Assembly: GCA_905221105.1 (NCBI GenBank)
Contig: CAJNBW010000006.1
Coordinates: forward strand, 68,838 to 132,837
Length of the DNA: 64,000 nt
Direction: 5' to 3'
Origin: a bacterium
GTDB taxonomy: Bacteria > Bacillota > Bacilli > Lactobacillales > Streptococcaceae
Position 1 is the first letter of the stretch, and each line of letters opens with the position of its first letter. The notes under the pieces are model-generated. The model searched no databases, was not told the DNA's origin, and saw only the letters and a program-made list of their open reading frames with translations. Of this stretch, positions 38,684 through 47,585 are shown in pieces. A program made the position numbers and the translations under genes.

Positions 38684-39514
38684 TTAATTGCTTTTTCGTA
38701 ACAGTTTCATAAAAATAAACTGTCGGACAAATCCTGGACAAAGAGCAACAACCATCTGAATGGCAACACTCTTGGCATATTCCATGTAAGAAATTTGCCC
38801 TCTCTTCAGCATTCGTTGACGAGCCTGACGATAAAGTTTGAGGTAGCGCAGTCCCCCACGACGCTCAAACATTCCTGCTCCGACACGAACCCTACACAAG
38901 ATTTGATCGAGGTTTCCAGTCTTAGCTCCTGCAGCAATCATATTGAGCCAGAGGAGGTCATCCTCCATATAAAGCCCATCCTCATAGTTGCCTGCCTTGA
39001 GAACCATATCCTTCTTGAACATGACAGTCATGTGGTTAAATGCACTTCTCATTCTTTGATAAGCTACAATCTCTGCATGTTGAGTCGGAACACGACGATA
39101 AGAAACGATCTCATCAGGATTGTCAATAAATTCTGCAATATGTCCACCTAATAGGTCCAGATTGTCCTTCTCCATTAGCTGAACCTGTTTCTCAAAACGG
39201 TCTGGAACAGCTATATCATCTGTATCCATACGAGCGATGATATCGTACTGACACTGCAAAACACCCTGTCGAAGAGCCAGACCCAAACCTTGATTCTGCT
39301 CAAGAGGGCAGCGTTTCACTGGAATTTCAGACTGGGCTTCCACCTGGTCTAACACCTGATAGAGCTCAGGTGTCAAAGGCCCATCCTCAACCAGAACCAA
39401 CTCGCTCGGTTTCAGGGTCTGATTTTGAACACTCTCAATAGCATCCTTTAAAAATGTCGGATTTTCCTTGATATAGACCGACATCAATACGCTGATTTTT
39501 TGCTTTTCAGACAC
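38684..39514 (-). CDS. Family 2 glycosyltransferase
   Basis: A 276-residue GT-A enzyme starting with a GTG codon; GGAG lies seven bases upstream. Motifs: VLMSVYIKENP at the N-terminus, VLVEDGPL, the metal-binding region ARMDTDDIA and later MEDDLLWLNM. The donor and acceptor are not evident; it is probably linked to surface polysaccharide with the neighbouring CapD-like enzyme. The C-terminal ~40 residues are hydrophobic and may touch the membrane. Confidence 0.87.
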   Translation of the reverse strand: MSEKQKISVLMSVYIKENPTFLKDAIESVQNQTLKPSELVLVEDGPLTPELYQVLDQVEAQSEIPVKRCPLEQNQGLGLALRQGVLQCQYDIIARMDTDDIAVPDRFEKQVQLMEKDNLDLLGGHIAEFIDNPDEIVSYRRVPTQHAEIVAYQRMRSAFNHMTVMFKKDMVLKAGNYEDGLYMEDDLLWLNMIAAGAKTGNLDQILCRVRVGAGMFERRGGLRYLKLYRQARQRMLKRGQISYMEYAKSVAIQMVVALCPGFVRQFIFMKLLRKSN

Positions 39515-39668
39515 AGTTTTTCTCCAATGTATAGATTTCCTTCCACTATTTTATCATAATTTTCAAGACTTTCCCATTTTTATCTTGAAAGCCAGAAACC
39601 TTACTTGACATTATAGTGAAAAAGCCTTAAAATAAGCTGTTATTAAAATCAGTTAGAAGAGGTATTAT

Positions 39669-40835
39669 ATGAAAAAGCAATCACTTTTTTTTGTTCCAGG
39701 TATTATCCTGATTGGTGTTTCCTTGCGGACTCCTTTTACTGTTTTACCCATTATTTTGGGAGATATTTCGCAAGGTCTGGGAGTAGAAGTCAGTTCACTT
39801 GGTGTTTTGACCAGCCTTCCCCTCCTCATGTTTACTCTCTTCTCACTATTTTCTACCCGACTGGCTCAGAAAATCGGCTTGGAGCATCTCTTCACCTATA
39901 GCCTTTTCTTCTTGACTATAGGCTCTCTCATTCGACTAATCAATCTCCCCCTCCTCTATCTAGGAACCTTGATGGTTGGAGCAAGTATCGCAGTCATCAA
40001 CGTTCTGCTTCCTAGTCTTATCCAAGCTAATCAGCCAAAGAAAATTGGTTTTCTGACCACCTTATATGTAACGTCTATGGGGATTGCGACGGCTCTGGCT
40101 TCCTATCTAGCTGTGCCCATTACACAAGCCAGTTCTTGGAAAGGACTTATCATCCTCCTCACCCTACTCTGTCTAGCAACTTTTTTGGTCTGGCTGCCAA
40201 ATCACCGCTATAATCACAGACTGGCTCCACAAACCAAACAGAAAAGCAAAACAAAGGTCATGCGTAATAAACAGGTCTGGGCAGTTATTGTCTTTGCAGG
40301 TTTTCAATCCTTGCTCTTTTACACTGCTATGACCTGGCTACCCACCATGTCTATCCATGCAGGCCTATCCAGTCACGAAGCTGGCTTGCTGACATCTATC
40401 TTCTCTCTGATTAGTATTCCTTTTTCAATGACTATCCCAAGCCTGACAACCAGTTTATCTACTCGCAACCGTCAGCTCATGCTTACTCTAGTTTCACTAG
40501 CTGGTGTGGTCGGCATTTCCATGCTCTTCTTCCCAGTCAATAGTTTCATTTACTGGCTTGCCATCCATCTCCTCATCGGAACCGCAACCAGCGCCCTCTT
40601 CCCTTATCTCATGGTCAACTTTTCACTCAAGACAAGCGCTCCTGAAAAGACAGCCCAATTGTCTGGTCTATCTCAAACAGGAGGCTATATCCTAGCAGCC
40701 TTTGGACCGACTCTCTTTGGTTACAGTTTTGACCTTTTCCACTCTTGGGTACCAGCTGTAGCTGCCCTCTTGCTCGTCGATATCCTGATGACTGTGGCCC
40801 TCTTTACAGTGGACAGAGCTGATAAAATCCTTTAA
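39669..40835 (+). CDS. MFS transporter of the CynX/NimT type
   Basis: A 388-residue major facilitator with 12 hydrophobic helices. The start SLRTPFTVLPIILGDI and the final GGYILAAFGPTLFGYSFD are typical of the CynX/NimT cyanate/2-nitroimidazole group. The substrate cannot be named. It has its own terminator, after which the PadR operon begins. Confidence 0.85.
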   Translation: MKKQSLFFVPGIILIGVSLRTPFTVLPIILGDISQGLGVEVSSLGVLTSLPLLMFTLFSLFSTRLAQKIGLEHLFTYSLFFLTIGSLIRLINLPLLYLGTLMVGASIAVINVLLPSLIQANQPKKIGFLTTLYVTSMGIATALASYLAVPITQASSWKGLIILLTLLCLATFLVWLPNHRYNHRLAPQTKQKSKTKVMRNKQVWAVIVFAGFQSLLFYTAMTWLPTMSIHAGLSSHEAGLLTSIFSLISIPFSMTIPSLTTSLSTRNRQLMLTLVSLAGVVGISMLFFPVNSFIYWLAIHLLIGTATSALFPYLMVNFSLKTSAPEKTAQLSGLSQTGGYILAAFGPTLFGYSFDLFHSWVPAVAALLLVDILMTVALFTVDRADKIL

Positions 40836-40862
40836 ACTTCTAGTTTTAGCTAGAAGTTTTTT
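40834..40862 (+). terminator. Terminator of the MFS gene
   Basis: AAACTTCTAG / CTAGAAGTTT perfect 10-base stem followed by a T run, just after the stop. Confidence 0.9.
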
Positions 40863-40956
40863 ATATATAAAAATTTTACACATTTCTCTTGACAGGGCTT
40901 TCTTTTAGATGTACAATGTATGTGTAGAAAAATTATATATAAAAATCTTACACATT
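40861..40956 (+). promoter_or_regulatory. PadR-operon promoter with operator dyad and direct repeat
   Basis: TTGACA (40889-40894) and TACAAT (40912-40917) have a 17-base spacer. Just downstream, a 36-base dyad has perfect arms ATGTGTA (40920-40926) and TACACAT (40949-40955) around a central TTATATATAA. A 24-base segment with the same core and right arm is repeated at 40861-40884 with one mismatch. The site fits autoregulation by the PadR protein encoded downstream. Confidence 0.8.
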
Positions 40957-40973
40957 AGAAAAGGAGGTTTCCC

Positions 40974-41300
40974 ATGTACTTTCCAACATCCTCTGCCTTG
41001 ATTGAATTTCTCATCTTGGCCGTACTGGAAAAAGGGGATTCTTATGGTTATGAGATTAGCCAAACCATTAAGCTTATCGCTAATATCAAAGAATCTACAC
41101 TCTATCCCATTCTCAAAAAATTGGAAGGCAATAGCTTTCTGACAACCTATTCTAGAGAGTTCCAAGGTCGCATGCGCAAATACTACTCCTTGACAAACGG
41201 TGGTATAGAGCAGCTCTTGACCCTAAAAGATGAATGGACACTCTACACAGACACTATCAATGGCATCATAGAAGGGAGTATCCGCCATGACAAGAACTGA
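40974..41300 (+). CDS. PadR-family transcriptional repressor
   Basis: A 108-residue winged-helix protein of PadR subfamily 2 length. Features: FLILAVLEKGDSYGYEI, the recognition part ESTLYPILKKLEG and the wing GRMRKYYSLT. AGGAGG precedes the start. It overlaps the DUF1700 gene by 14 bases, the common PadR-DUF1700-DUF4097 operon thought to respond to envelope stress or membrane-active compounds. Confidence 0.92.
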   Translation: MYFPTSSALIEFLILAVLEKGDSYGYEISQTIKLIANIKESTLYPILKKLEGNSFLTTYSREFQGRMRKYYSLTNGGIEQLLTLKDEWTLYTDTINGIIEGSIRHDKN

Positions 41301-41880
41301 ATACCTGACTCAGCTAGAACTTTATCTCAAAAAACTGCCTCAGGCTGACCAAATTGAAGCCATGGACTATTTCAGGGAACTCTTTGACGATGCTGGAGTC
41401 GAAGGAGAGGAAGAACTCATCGCTAGCTTAGGAACTCCTAAGGAAGCAGCTCACGAAGTGCTCTCTAATCTTCTCGATAAAAAAATCAATGAAGCACCCG
41501 CTCAAAAGAATAACCGACAAATTTTGCATATCGCCTTGTTAGCTCTCCTTGCAGCACCCATCGGTATTCCTCTGGGAATCGCCATCCTCGTGTCCCTGTT
41601 CGCAATCCTTGTGGCAGCCTTGACTGTCATTCTAGTTTTCTTTGCGGTTTCCATACTTGGTATCATCGGCGGATTCCTATTTTTAGTTGAAAGTTTCACT
41701 GTCTTAGTCCAAGCTAAATCAGCCTTTATCTTGATTTTTGGTGCTGGTTTACTGGCTATCGGTGCTTCTTCACTAGTCTTACTAGGTATTTCCTATGTAG
41801 CCCGCTTCTTCGGCCTACTCATTGTTCGCTTGGTGCAATTTGTTCTCAAAAAAGGAAAGAGAGGTGATCAGCATGCGTAA
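41287..41880 (+). CDS. DUF1700 membrane protein
   Basis: A 197-residue protein. The N-terminal ~75 residues form a cytoplasmic helical domain (MTRTEYLTQLELYLKKLP, FDDAGVEGEEELIASLGTPKEAA) and four long helices follow. This is the DUF1700/HAAS layout. It overlaps padR and the next gene. A role in membrane sensing with PadR is inferred from family context. Confidence 0.87.
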   Translation: MTRTEYLTQLELYLKKLPQADQIEAMDYFRELFDDAGVEGEEELIASLGTPKEAAHEVLSNLLDKKINEAPAQKNNRQILHIALLALLAAPIGIPLGIAILVSLFAILVAALTVILVFFAVSILGIIGGFLFLVESFTVLVQAKSAFILIFGAGLLAIGASSLVLLGISYVARFFGLLIVRLVQFVLKKGKRGDQHA

Positions 41881-42787
41881 ATTGACAAAAGGATTTCTCA
41901 TTTTTGGTGTGGTGACTACCGTTATCGGCTTTATCCTGCTCTTTGTAGGTATCCAATCTGACGGAATTAAGAGCCTACTTGCCATGTCCAAGGAGCCTGT
42001 CTATGATAGTCGGATGGAAGAGTTGACCTTTGGCAAGGAAGTCGAAAACCTAGAGATTACTCTCCATCAACACGCACTGACCATCACAGACTCTTTCGAT
42101 GATCAAATCCACATTTCTTACCATCCATCTCTTTCTGCTCACCATGATCTTATCACAAATCAGAACGATAAAACGCTGAGCCTCACTGATAAGAAACTGT
42201 CTGAAACTCCATTTCTCTCTTCTGGAATTGGCGGGATTCTCCATATCGCAAGCAGCTACTCTCGTCGTTTTGAAGAAGTTATTCTCCAATTGCCAAAAGG
42301 GAGAACTCTAAAAGGAATCAACATCTCAGCAAATCGCGGTCAAACCAGTATCACCAATGCCAGCCTTGAAAATGCGACCCTCAATACCAATAATGGCTAT
42401 CTCCTCCGAATTGAAGGAAGTCGTATCAAAAACAGTAAACTCACAACCCCTAATATCATTAATATCTTTGATACAGACCTTACAGATAGTCAGCTAGAGT
42501 CAACAGAACATCACTTCCACGCTGAAAATATCCAAGTCCATGGTAGGGTTGAACTGACTGCCAAATATTATCTCAGAATCATCCTAGACCAGAAAGAGAG
42601 CCAACGAATTAACTGGGACATCTCAAGCAACTATGGTTCTATCCACCAATTCACAAGAGAAAAGCCTGAATCAAGAGGCACGGAATTAAGCAACCCTTAC
42701 AAAACTGAAAAAACCGATGTCAAGGATCAACTCATTGCTAGATCTGATGATGATATTGAACTAATATCCACACCAAGCAGACGTTGA
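41873..42787 (+). CDS. DUF4097-type membrane-anchored protein
   Basis: A 304-residue protein with one N-terminal helix (residues 8-26) and a long beta-helical-looking extracellular part (repeated N-G-S-rich strands such as SLENATLNTNNGYLLRIEGS). It fits the DUF4097 'putative adhesin' group, commonly third in PadR-DUF1700 operons. Start ATG 41873 overlaps the previous stop by eight bases, with GAGG upstream; the open frame reaches back to 41822 without a site. Confidence 0.8.
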   Translation: MRKLTKGFLIFGVVTTVIGFILLFVGIQSDGIKSLLAMSKEPVYDSRMEELTFGKEVENLEITLHQHALTITDSFDDQIHISYHPSLSAHHDLITNQNDKTLSLTDKKLSETPFLSSGIGGILHIASSYSRRFEEVILQLPKGRTLKGINISANRGQTSITNASLENATLNTNNGYLLRIEGSRIKNSKLTTPNIINIFDTDLTDSQLESTEHHFHAENIQVHGRVELTAKYYLRIILDQKESQRINWDISSNYGSIHQFTREKPESRGTELSNPYKTEKTDVKDQLIARSDDDIELISTPSRR

Positions 42788-42812
42788 CAAAAACGCTTAC
42801 ATCTGCTACTAT
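42784..42812 (+). promoter_or_regulatory. Promoter of the acidic membrane-protein gene
   Basis: TTGACA (42784-42789), 17-base spacer, TACTAT (42807-42812) with TGC ahead of it. The TTGACA starts within the last codons of the preceding gene. Confidence 0.75.
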
Positions 42813-42849
42813 GGAAGCATATTTATCTAACTAAAAAGGAGGTTCTACC

Positions 42850-43914
42850 ATGAAACAAGAATGGTTTGAAAGTAATGATTTTGTAAAAACAACAAGTAAG
42901 AACAAGCCTGATGAACAAGTCCAAGATGTTGCAGACAAGGCTGAAGAAACGATAGCCGATCTCGATACACCAATTGAAAAAAATACTCAGTTAGAGGAGG
43001 AAGTCTCTCAAGCTGCAGTCGAACTAGAAAACCAGCAAGAAGAGAAAATTGAAGCTCCTGAAGACAGTGAAGCGAGAACAGAAATAGAAGAAAAGAAAGC
43101 ATCCGATTCTACTGAAGAAGAGCAAGACCTTTCTAAAGAAACAGAAAAAGTCACTATAGCTGAAGAGAGCCAAGAAGTTCTTCCTCAGCAAAAACCAACC
43201 ACGAAAGAGCCACTTCTTCTCAGTAAATCCTTAGAAAGTCCTTATATCCCCGACCAAGCTCCAAAATCTACGGATAAATGGAAAGAGCAAGTGCTTGATT
43301 TTTGGTCTTGGCTAGTGGAGGCTCTCAAATCTCCTACAAGCCAGCTTGAAACAAGTAGCACACACAGTTACACAGCCTTTCTCTTACTCATTCTGTTTTC
43401 TTCATCTTCCTTTTTCTTTAGTATCTATCACATCAAACAAGCCTACTATGGACATATAGCAACTATCAACAGCCACTTCCCTGAGCAACTAGCTCCTTTA
43501 ACTCTCTTTTCTATCATCTCTATCCTAGTAGCAACAACACTCTTCTTCTTTTCATTCCTCTTGGGTAGTTTCGTAGTGAGACGATTTATCTACCAAGAAA
43601 AGGACTGGACGCTAGAAAAGGTTGTCCAACAATATAGTCAACTCTTGGCAATTCCAATCTTCCTCACTGCTATTGCTAGTTTCTTTGCCTTCTTTGACAG
43701 CCTGCGATTCACAGCCCTCTTGTGTGTGATTAGCATTGGAATCATTCTGCTTGCTAGCCTCCATATCATTACAAGACCAAGTCAAGCAAGTGAAACCGAC
43801 TCCTTCTATCAATTATTCTTATCTGTCCTTGTGAACGGAGTCATTATCCTCCTCTTCTTTGTGGCTGAAGTGGCACTGATTGGAGATTATCTCCGTATCT
43901 TGGCCTTTCTTTAA
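42850..43914 (+). CDS. Membrane protein with long acidic N-terminal region
   Basis: A 354-residue protein. Residues 1-150 are highly acidic and glutamate-rich, low in complexity and probably disordered in the cytoplasm. About five hydrophobic helices follow (near 173-195, 215-240, 262-285, 290-310 and 325-348). I do not recognise a family with certainty. AGGAGG precedes the ATG, and it has its own promoter after the PadR operon, so it may be coregulated or independent. Confidence 0.7.
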   Translation: MKQEWFESNDFVKTTSKNKPDEQVQDVADKAEETIADLDTPIEKNTQLEEEVSQAAVELENQQEEKIEAPEDSEARTEIEEKKASDSTEEEQDLSKETEKVTIAEESQEVLPQQKPTTKEPLLLSKSLESPYIPDQAPKSTDKWKEQVLDFWSWLVEALKSPTSQLETSSTHSYTAFLLLILFSSSSFFFSIYHIKQAYYGHIATINSHFPEQLAPLTLFSIISILVATTLFFFSFLLGSFVVRRFIYQEKDWTLEKVVQQYSQLLAIPIFLTAIASFFAFFDSLRFTALLCVISIGIILLASLHIITRPSQASETDSFYQLFLSVLVNGVIILLFFVAEVALIGDYLRILAFL

Positions 43915-43919
43915 AATTT

Positions 43920-44023
43920 ATACTCTTCGAAAATCAAATTCAAACCGCGTCAACGTCGCCTTGCCGTACTCAAGTACAGCCTGCGGCTAGTTTCCTAGTT
44001 TGCTCTTTGATTTTCATTGAGTA
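43920..44023 (+). repeat. BOX element (A-C form)
   Basis: Starts ATACTCTTCGAAAATC and ends TTTGATTTTCATTGAGTA, without boxB. It lies just after the acidic membrane-protein gene. Confidence 0.93.
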
Positions 44024-44025
44024 GC

Positions 44026-44052
44026 AATCCTGTCTTTCATGGCAGGATTTTT
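44026..44052 (+). terminator. Plus-strand terminator
   Basis: AATCCTG / CAGGATT hairpin with a T run, after the BOX element. Confidence 0.82.
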
Positions 44053-44059
44053 CTATGCC

Positions 44060-44084
44060 AAAAAGCAAGTCGATTGACCTGCTT
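44060..44084 (-). terminator. Terminator of the DUF4299-type gene
   Basis: Minus strand AAGCAGGTC-AATC-GACTTGCTT followed by T residues, six bases after the stop at 44090. Confidence 0.8.
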
Positions 44085-44089
44085 CTGAT

Positions 44090-44950
44090 TTACTCTTCTT
44101 GTGCTAATGCTTTAAAATCTTTTTCTAAGATGGGTTGGATTTCTAATTGATTGGCGTCTAGTTGGTGGTAAGATGCTGATGGTAGTGACTCTAGGAATTT
44201 TGCATAGTCCAAGCGGGCAATGGCTTCATAGTCTTCTGGTTTAGAGCCGTCTCCTGTGATTTGAACCAAGTCAATCTCCCACTGAACTTCCTTATCCAGC
44301 AATTGCTCAATATAGGCTGCAGGGACAAATGGTTCTCTCGGTAAAACAGTCTTGACTCCTTGCGCCAGATGGTAAACGCCATGCACTTGCCCCTCTCCAT
44401 CCTGATAGAAGGAAACTCTTGCAAAATAGGCATCTGTCTCTTGAACAGCACGTACACGCGCTTCAAATTGAGCCAAGCCATCTTCCTCTAAAAAGTTTTT
44501 CAAGTCTTCATGACTAAAGAAAACAGGATTAAAAATTCCTTGGCAAATTGTAAAACGAGCCGCAGTGTCTGCAATATGAGTTTGAATACTTGCTTGGAAA
44601 TAAGCTTCAAAGTCAAAACCATCTAGCCCCTCAATCTCAGTTCCTGTGTAAGCAAGCAGGGCATCTAAAAATGCTTTGATAATCCGCCAGTCTGTCTTTG
44701 TGAGTAGGTCAGGAAGATCGACACGATAAGCCTTTGGACCATCATCATAACTAACTTTAAAGAGAAATTGTGATTGCCCTACTATCGCACACTCGATATA
44801 CTCGAGACGGTTAAGAGGCTGACGGAGATAGACAGCATCATAGCTATGTGACTCCAAACCATCTACCAAAGCCAAGATGGACTTGGCAGTCAAAATTTCC
44901 TGTTCTCCTAAAATGCTCTGTTTATTTGGAATAAAAAATGTTTTCGCCAT
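44090..44950 (-). CDS. Cytoplasmic protein of the DUF4299 type
   Basis: A 286-residue soluble protein starting MAKTFFIPNKQSILGEQEIL. No signal peptide, helix in the membrane or catalytic motif is evident. Its length and N-terminus agree with a streptococcal family I recall as DUF4299; function unknown. A consensus cre box lies 15 bases upstream of the start, so CcpA should control it. It is monocistronic. Confidence 0.65.
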   Translation of the reverse strand: MAKTFFIPNKQSILGEQEILTAKSILALVDGLESHSYDAVYLRQPLNRLEYIECAIVGQSQFLFKVSYDDGPKAYRVDLPDLLTKTDWRIIKAFLDALLAYTGTEIEGLDGFDFEAYFQASIQTHIADTAARFTICQGIFNPVFFSHEDLKNFLEEDGLAQFEARVRAVQETDAYFARVSFYQDGEGQVHGVYHLAQGVKTVLPREPFVPAAYIEQLLDKEVQWEIDLVQITGDGSKPEDYEAIARLDYAKFLESLPSASYHQLDANQLEIQPILEKDFKALAQEE

Positions 44951-44964
44951 AACTGAACTCCTTT

Positions 44965-44978
44965 TGAAATCGTTTACA
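44965..44978 (-). promoter_or_regulatory. Consensus cre box
   Basis: TGAAATCGTTTACA matches the CcpA operator consensus core. It lies between the start of the DUF4299-type gene and its expected promoter, where CcpA would block elongation or initiation. Confidence 0.7.
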
Positions 44979-45021
44979 TATAGTATACCTTATTTTTCTG
45001 AAAGATACAAAAACAAACTTT

Positions 45022-45126
45022 ATACTCTTCGAAAATCAAATTCAAACCGCGTCAGCTTCGCCTTGCCGTACTCAAGTACAGCCTGCGGCTAGCTTCCTAG
45101 TTTGCTCTTTGATTTTCATTGAGTAT
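45022..45126 (+). repeat. BOX element (A-C form)
   Basis: Starts ATACTCTTCGAAAATC and ends TTTGATTTTCATTGAGTAT, without boxB. Nearly identical to the copy at 43920-44023, on the other side of the DUF4299-type gene. Confidence 0.94.
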
Positions 45127-45150
45127 TAGATTTGTGAGTACAAAGCATAG

Positions 45151-45174
45151 AAAAACAGCCCCTGAGGACTGTTT
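45151..45174 (-). terminator. Terminator of trhO
   Basis: AAACAGTCC / GGGGCTGTTT hairpin with T run on the minus strand, just after the trhO stop. Confidence 0.85.
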
Positions 45175-45178
45175 AATC

Positions 45179-46165
45179 TTATACAGTAGCTACTTGATCC
45201 AAGCTTTCACCGATAGCGGTTAGGCGCTCGATAACTTCTGCTTGTGTCAATTCATTTTCTGAAACATAGCGGTTACGTGGGTGAACACGGCATTCGTGTG
45301 AGCAGCCACGAAGGTACTTGTCTTCATTTTCTTCTGATGTCAAGATACGACGGTTACAGAATGGATTTCCACAGTTTACATAACGTTCACATGGTGTTCC
45401 ATCAAACCAGTCTTTCCCTACGATGGTTGGGTTGACATGGTTAACATCAACTGCGATGCGCTCGTCAAAGACGTACATTTTCCCATCCCAAAGCTCACCT
45501 TGGACTTCTGGGTCTTTACCGTAAGTTGCGATTCCTCCGTGCAATTGGCCGACATCTTTGTAGCCTTCACGGACCATCCAGCCTGAGAATTTCTCACAGC
45601 GAACTCCACCTGTACAGTAAACCACGACACGCTTATCCATGAATTTTTCCTTGTTGTCACGGACCCATTGTGGCAACTCACGGAAGTTGCGGATGTCTGG
45701 GCGGATAGCCCCACGGAAGTGCCCTAGGTCGTACTCATAATCATTACGTGTGTCAAGGACAACTGTATCTTCGTCAAGAAGGGCTTCTTTGAACTCTTTT
45801 GGAGACAAGTAAGCACCTGTTGTTTCAAGCGGGTTGATATCGTTGTCAAAGTCATTGTCTTCCAAACCAAGGTGGACAATTTCTTTCTTGTAGCGAACAA
45901 ACATCTTCTTGAAGGCTTGTTCATTTTCTTCGTCAATCTTGAACCAGAGGTCTTCCATACCTGGGAGGCTGTGAACGTAGTCCATGTATTTTTGAGTTGT
46001 TTCGTAATCACCTGAAACTGTTCCGTTAATTCCTTCGTCAGCGACTAGGATACGGCCTTTAAGGCCGATTGATTTACAGAAAGCCAAGTGGTCAGCAGCA
46101 AATTGCTCTGCATTTTCAATTGGAGTATAAAGGTAGTAAAGTAAGACACGAATATCTTTTGCCAT
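45179..46165 (-). CDS. trhO: tRNA uridine(34) hydroxylase TrhO (rhodanese-like)
   Basis: A 328-residue protein of the YceA/TrhO family, which hydroxylates U34 of some tRNAs in an oxygen-dependent step. An N-terminal domain ([16 protein letters not shown]) is followed by a rhodanese domain with the active cysteine in [16 protein letters not shown] cysteine-rich C-terminal part ([21 protein letters not shown]) is usual for the Gram-positive form. Start at 46165 (MAKDIRVLL) is chosen over an in-frame one at 46210. Confidence 0.9.
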   Translation of the reverse strand: MAKDIRVLLYYLYTPIENAEQFAADHLAFCKSIGLKGRILVADEGINGTVSGDYETTQKYMDYVHSLPGMEDLWFKIDEENEQAFKKMFVRYKKEIVHLGLEDNDFDNDINPLETTGAYLSPKEFKEALLDEDTVVLDTRNDYEYDLGHFRGAIRPDIRNFRELPQWVRDNKEKFMDKRVVVYCTGGVRCEKFSGWMVREGYKDVGQLHGGIATYGKDPEVQGELWDGKMYVFDERIAVDVNHVNPTIVGKDWFDGTPCERYVNCGNPFCNRRILTSEENEDKYLRGCSHECRVHPRNRYVSENELTQAEVIERLTAIGESLDQVATV

Positions 46166-46296
46166 AAGATTTGTTCTCTTTTCTATTCTTAAATTTTCAG
46201 AATTTTTCATCTAACTATACTAGTATACCTGCTTGAGAAAACGAATGCAATTTATTTGACTGGAAATTGTAGAAAGGGATTTATCCCTGCATTTCA

Positions 46297-46593
46297 TTAG
46301 TAACCATAGCGAATCGACGACAATTCTCTCAATTTTTTGATCTGCTCAGCTTGACTTTTTGACAAACTCAGCTTATTGTTAATCAACACACGTGAGATGT
46401 CAACGTTCATTTGGCTCAGAATAAACGGAGTAGAGGTCCCATCACCCTTTAATCGTCTTTTATAACTCACTAACTGATTTTTCAAAGGAGCAAGTTGAGG
46501 CGTATCCTTTATATCTTCCAATAGATGATTTATGATCGTCAGGGCTTCACAACGTCTTTCGCTTCCTCCAGCGAACCATTTTAATGGTGTCAT
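46297..46593 (-). CDS. Enterocin A-type bacteriocin immunity protein
   Basis: A 98-residue basic helical protein with the EntA-immunity character: RRCEALTIINHLLEDIKD, then LVSYKRRLKGDGTSTPFILSQMN. Two in-frame ATG codons exist; 46593 is nine bases from GGAGG, whereas 46599 is only three bases away, so I prefer 46593. No bacteriocin gene is adjacent, so it looks like an orphan immunity gene. A CPBP protease gene lies upstream on the same strand. Confidence 0.8.
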   Translation of the reverse strand: MTPLKWFAGGSERRCEALTIINHLLEDIKDTPQLAPLKNQLVSYKRRLKGDGTSTPFILSQMNVDISRVLINNKLSLSKSQAEQIKKLRELSSIRYGY

Positions 46594-46661
46594 ACTCATT
46601 TTCCTCCTGAAATTCGCGTATTAATTGAAAAACTATAATTCCTAACTCGCCTGCTAATATT

Positions 46662-47351
46662 TTACCCAAATACCCTGTGTAAAAAAGTCAGCAAAAATGG
46701 TAATGTTGCGAAAATATTATTGATCACATGCACCGCATAGGAAGGATAAATGCTCTTGGTATAGCGGGTCAAACTAGCAAAGATGATGCCAGATGTTGCA
46801 AAGACGAAGATATCTAACAAACTAGGCAGGCTTGAAAAATGAGGAAGAGCAAATAAAATGGAAGGAAGAAGCAAATCAAGGCCAAATCGCGAATATTTAA
46901 AGAAAGCATGTTGCAACAAACCCCTATAGATCAATTCTTCCATCAGTGGAGTCAGAAAAAACAGGGTTACATAGATACCTAGCTCAGCAAAGTTGGTCCC
47001 ACTATAACCGATCAATACGGCCCAACCTTCAGCAGTTGACTGAACATGTTTAGCTGTCTGAACGTTAAAAGAAATCTGGAGCACTACCACTAATACTATC
47101 AAAATCGAATACCAAAGCCATTTTTTTCTTGGAATGCGAAAGAGATAACCATGGCCTGTCTTAACCAGAAACCAAATCATGACTCCACTAAATAGCAAAC
47201 TCAAGATATTTTGAATCCAGACGAAATTGCCAATCTGGGAAGAAAATTGCCAATAATTTTGGACAATAAGCGTCAGCTGAGAAAGGCCAAATACGAAAAA
47301 TAGATAAGAGAAAACTGCACTTATTTTGAATAGAAGTTGATACTTTTTCAT
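46662..47351 (-). CDS. CPBP-family intramembrane protease
   Basis: A 229-residue membrane protein with about seven helices. Motif 1 is LMEELIYRGLLQ, motif 2 FALPHFSSLPS and motif 3 AVHVINNIF, so all active-site residues of the CPBP/Abi family are present. AAAGGAG precedes ATG 47351. Beside an immunity gene, it may form a bacteriocin self-protection pair; this is inferred. Confidence 0.83.
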   Translation of the reverse strand: MKKYQLLFKISAVFSYLFFVFGLSQLTLIVQNYWQFSSQIGNFVWIQNILSLLFSGVMIWFLVKTGHGYLFRIPRKKWLWYSILIVLVVVLQISFNVQTAKHVQSTAEGWAVLIGYSGTNFAELGIYVTLFFLTPLMEELIYRGLLQHAFFKYSRFGLDLLLPSILFALPHFSSLPSLLDIFVFATSGIIFASLTRYTKSIYPSYAVHVINNIFATLPFLLTFLHRVFG

Positions 47352-47496
47352 ATGAACTCTCCTTTGTAAACTCGAGACATCTCTAATATAAGCCATATTT
47401 GCCTAAATCCTTACTCCAAATCCTAAATAGTGCTTAAGATTTCCTGAATGGTTAAATAGGGATAAGAGAAAACATGGATATCCATGCTATCGTTTC

Positions 47497-47542
47497 AAAA
47501 AATCACTGCCTCCCCCAGATAAGCCTGAGGAAAACAGTGATT
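47497..47542 (-). terminator. Terminator of the Ngt transporter operon
   Basis: AATCACTG / CAGTGATT stem with an inner CCTCAGG-type extension and a T run on the minus strand, 44 bases after the ngtS stop. Confidence 0.85.
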
Positions 47543-47585
47543 CAGTTTTTAGGAATTAAGAATGAATACACGAAATCAATTGATC

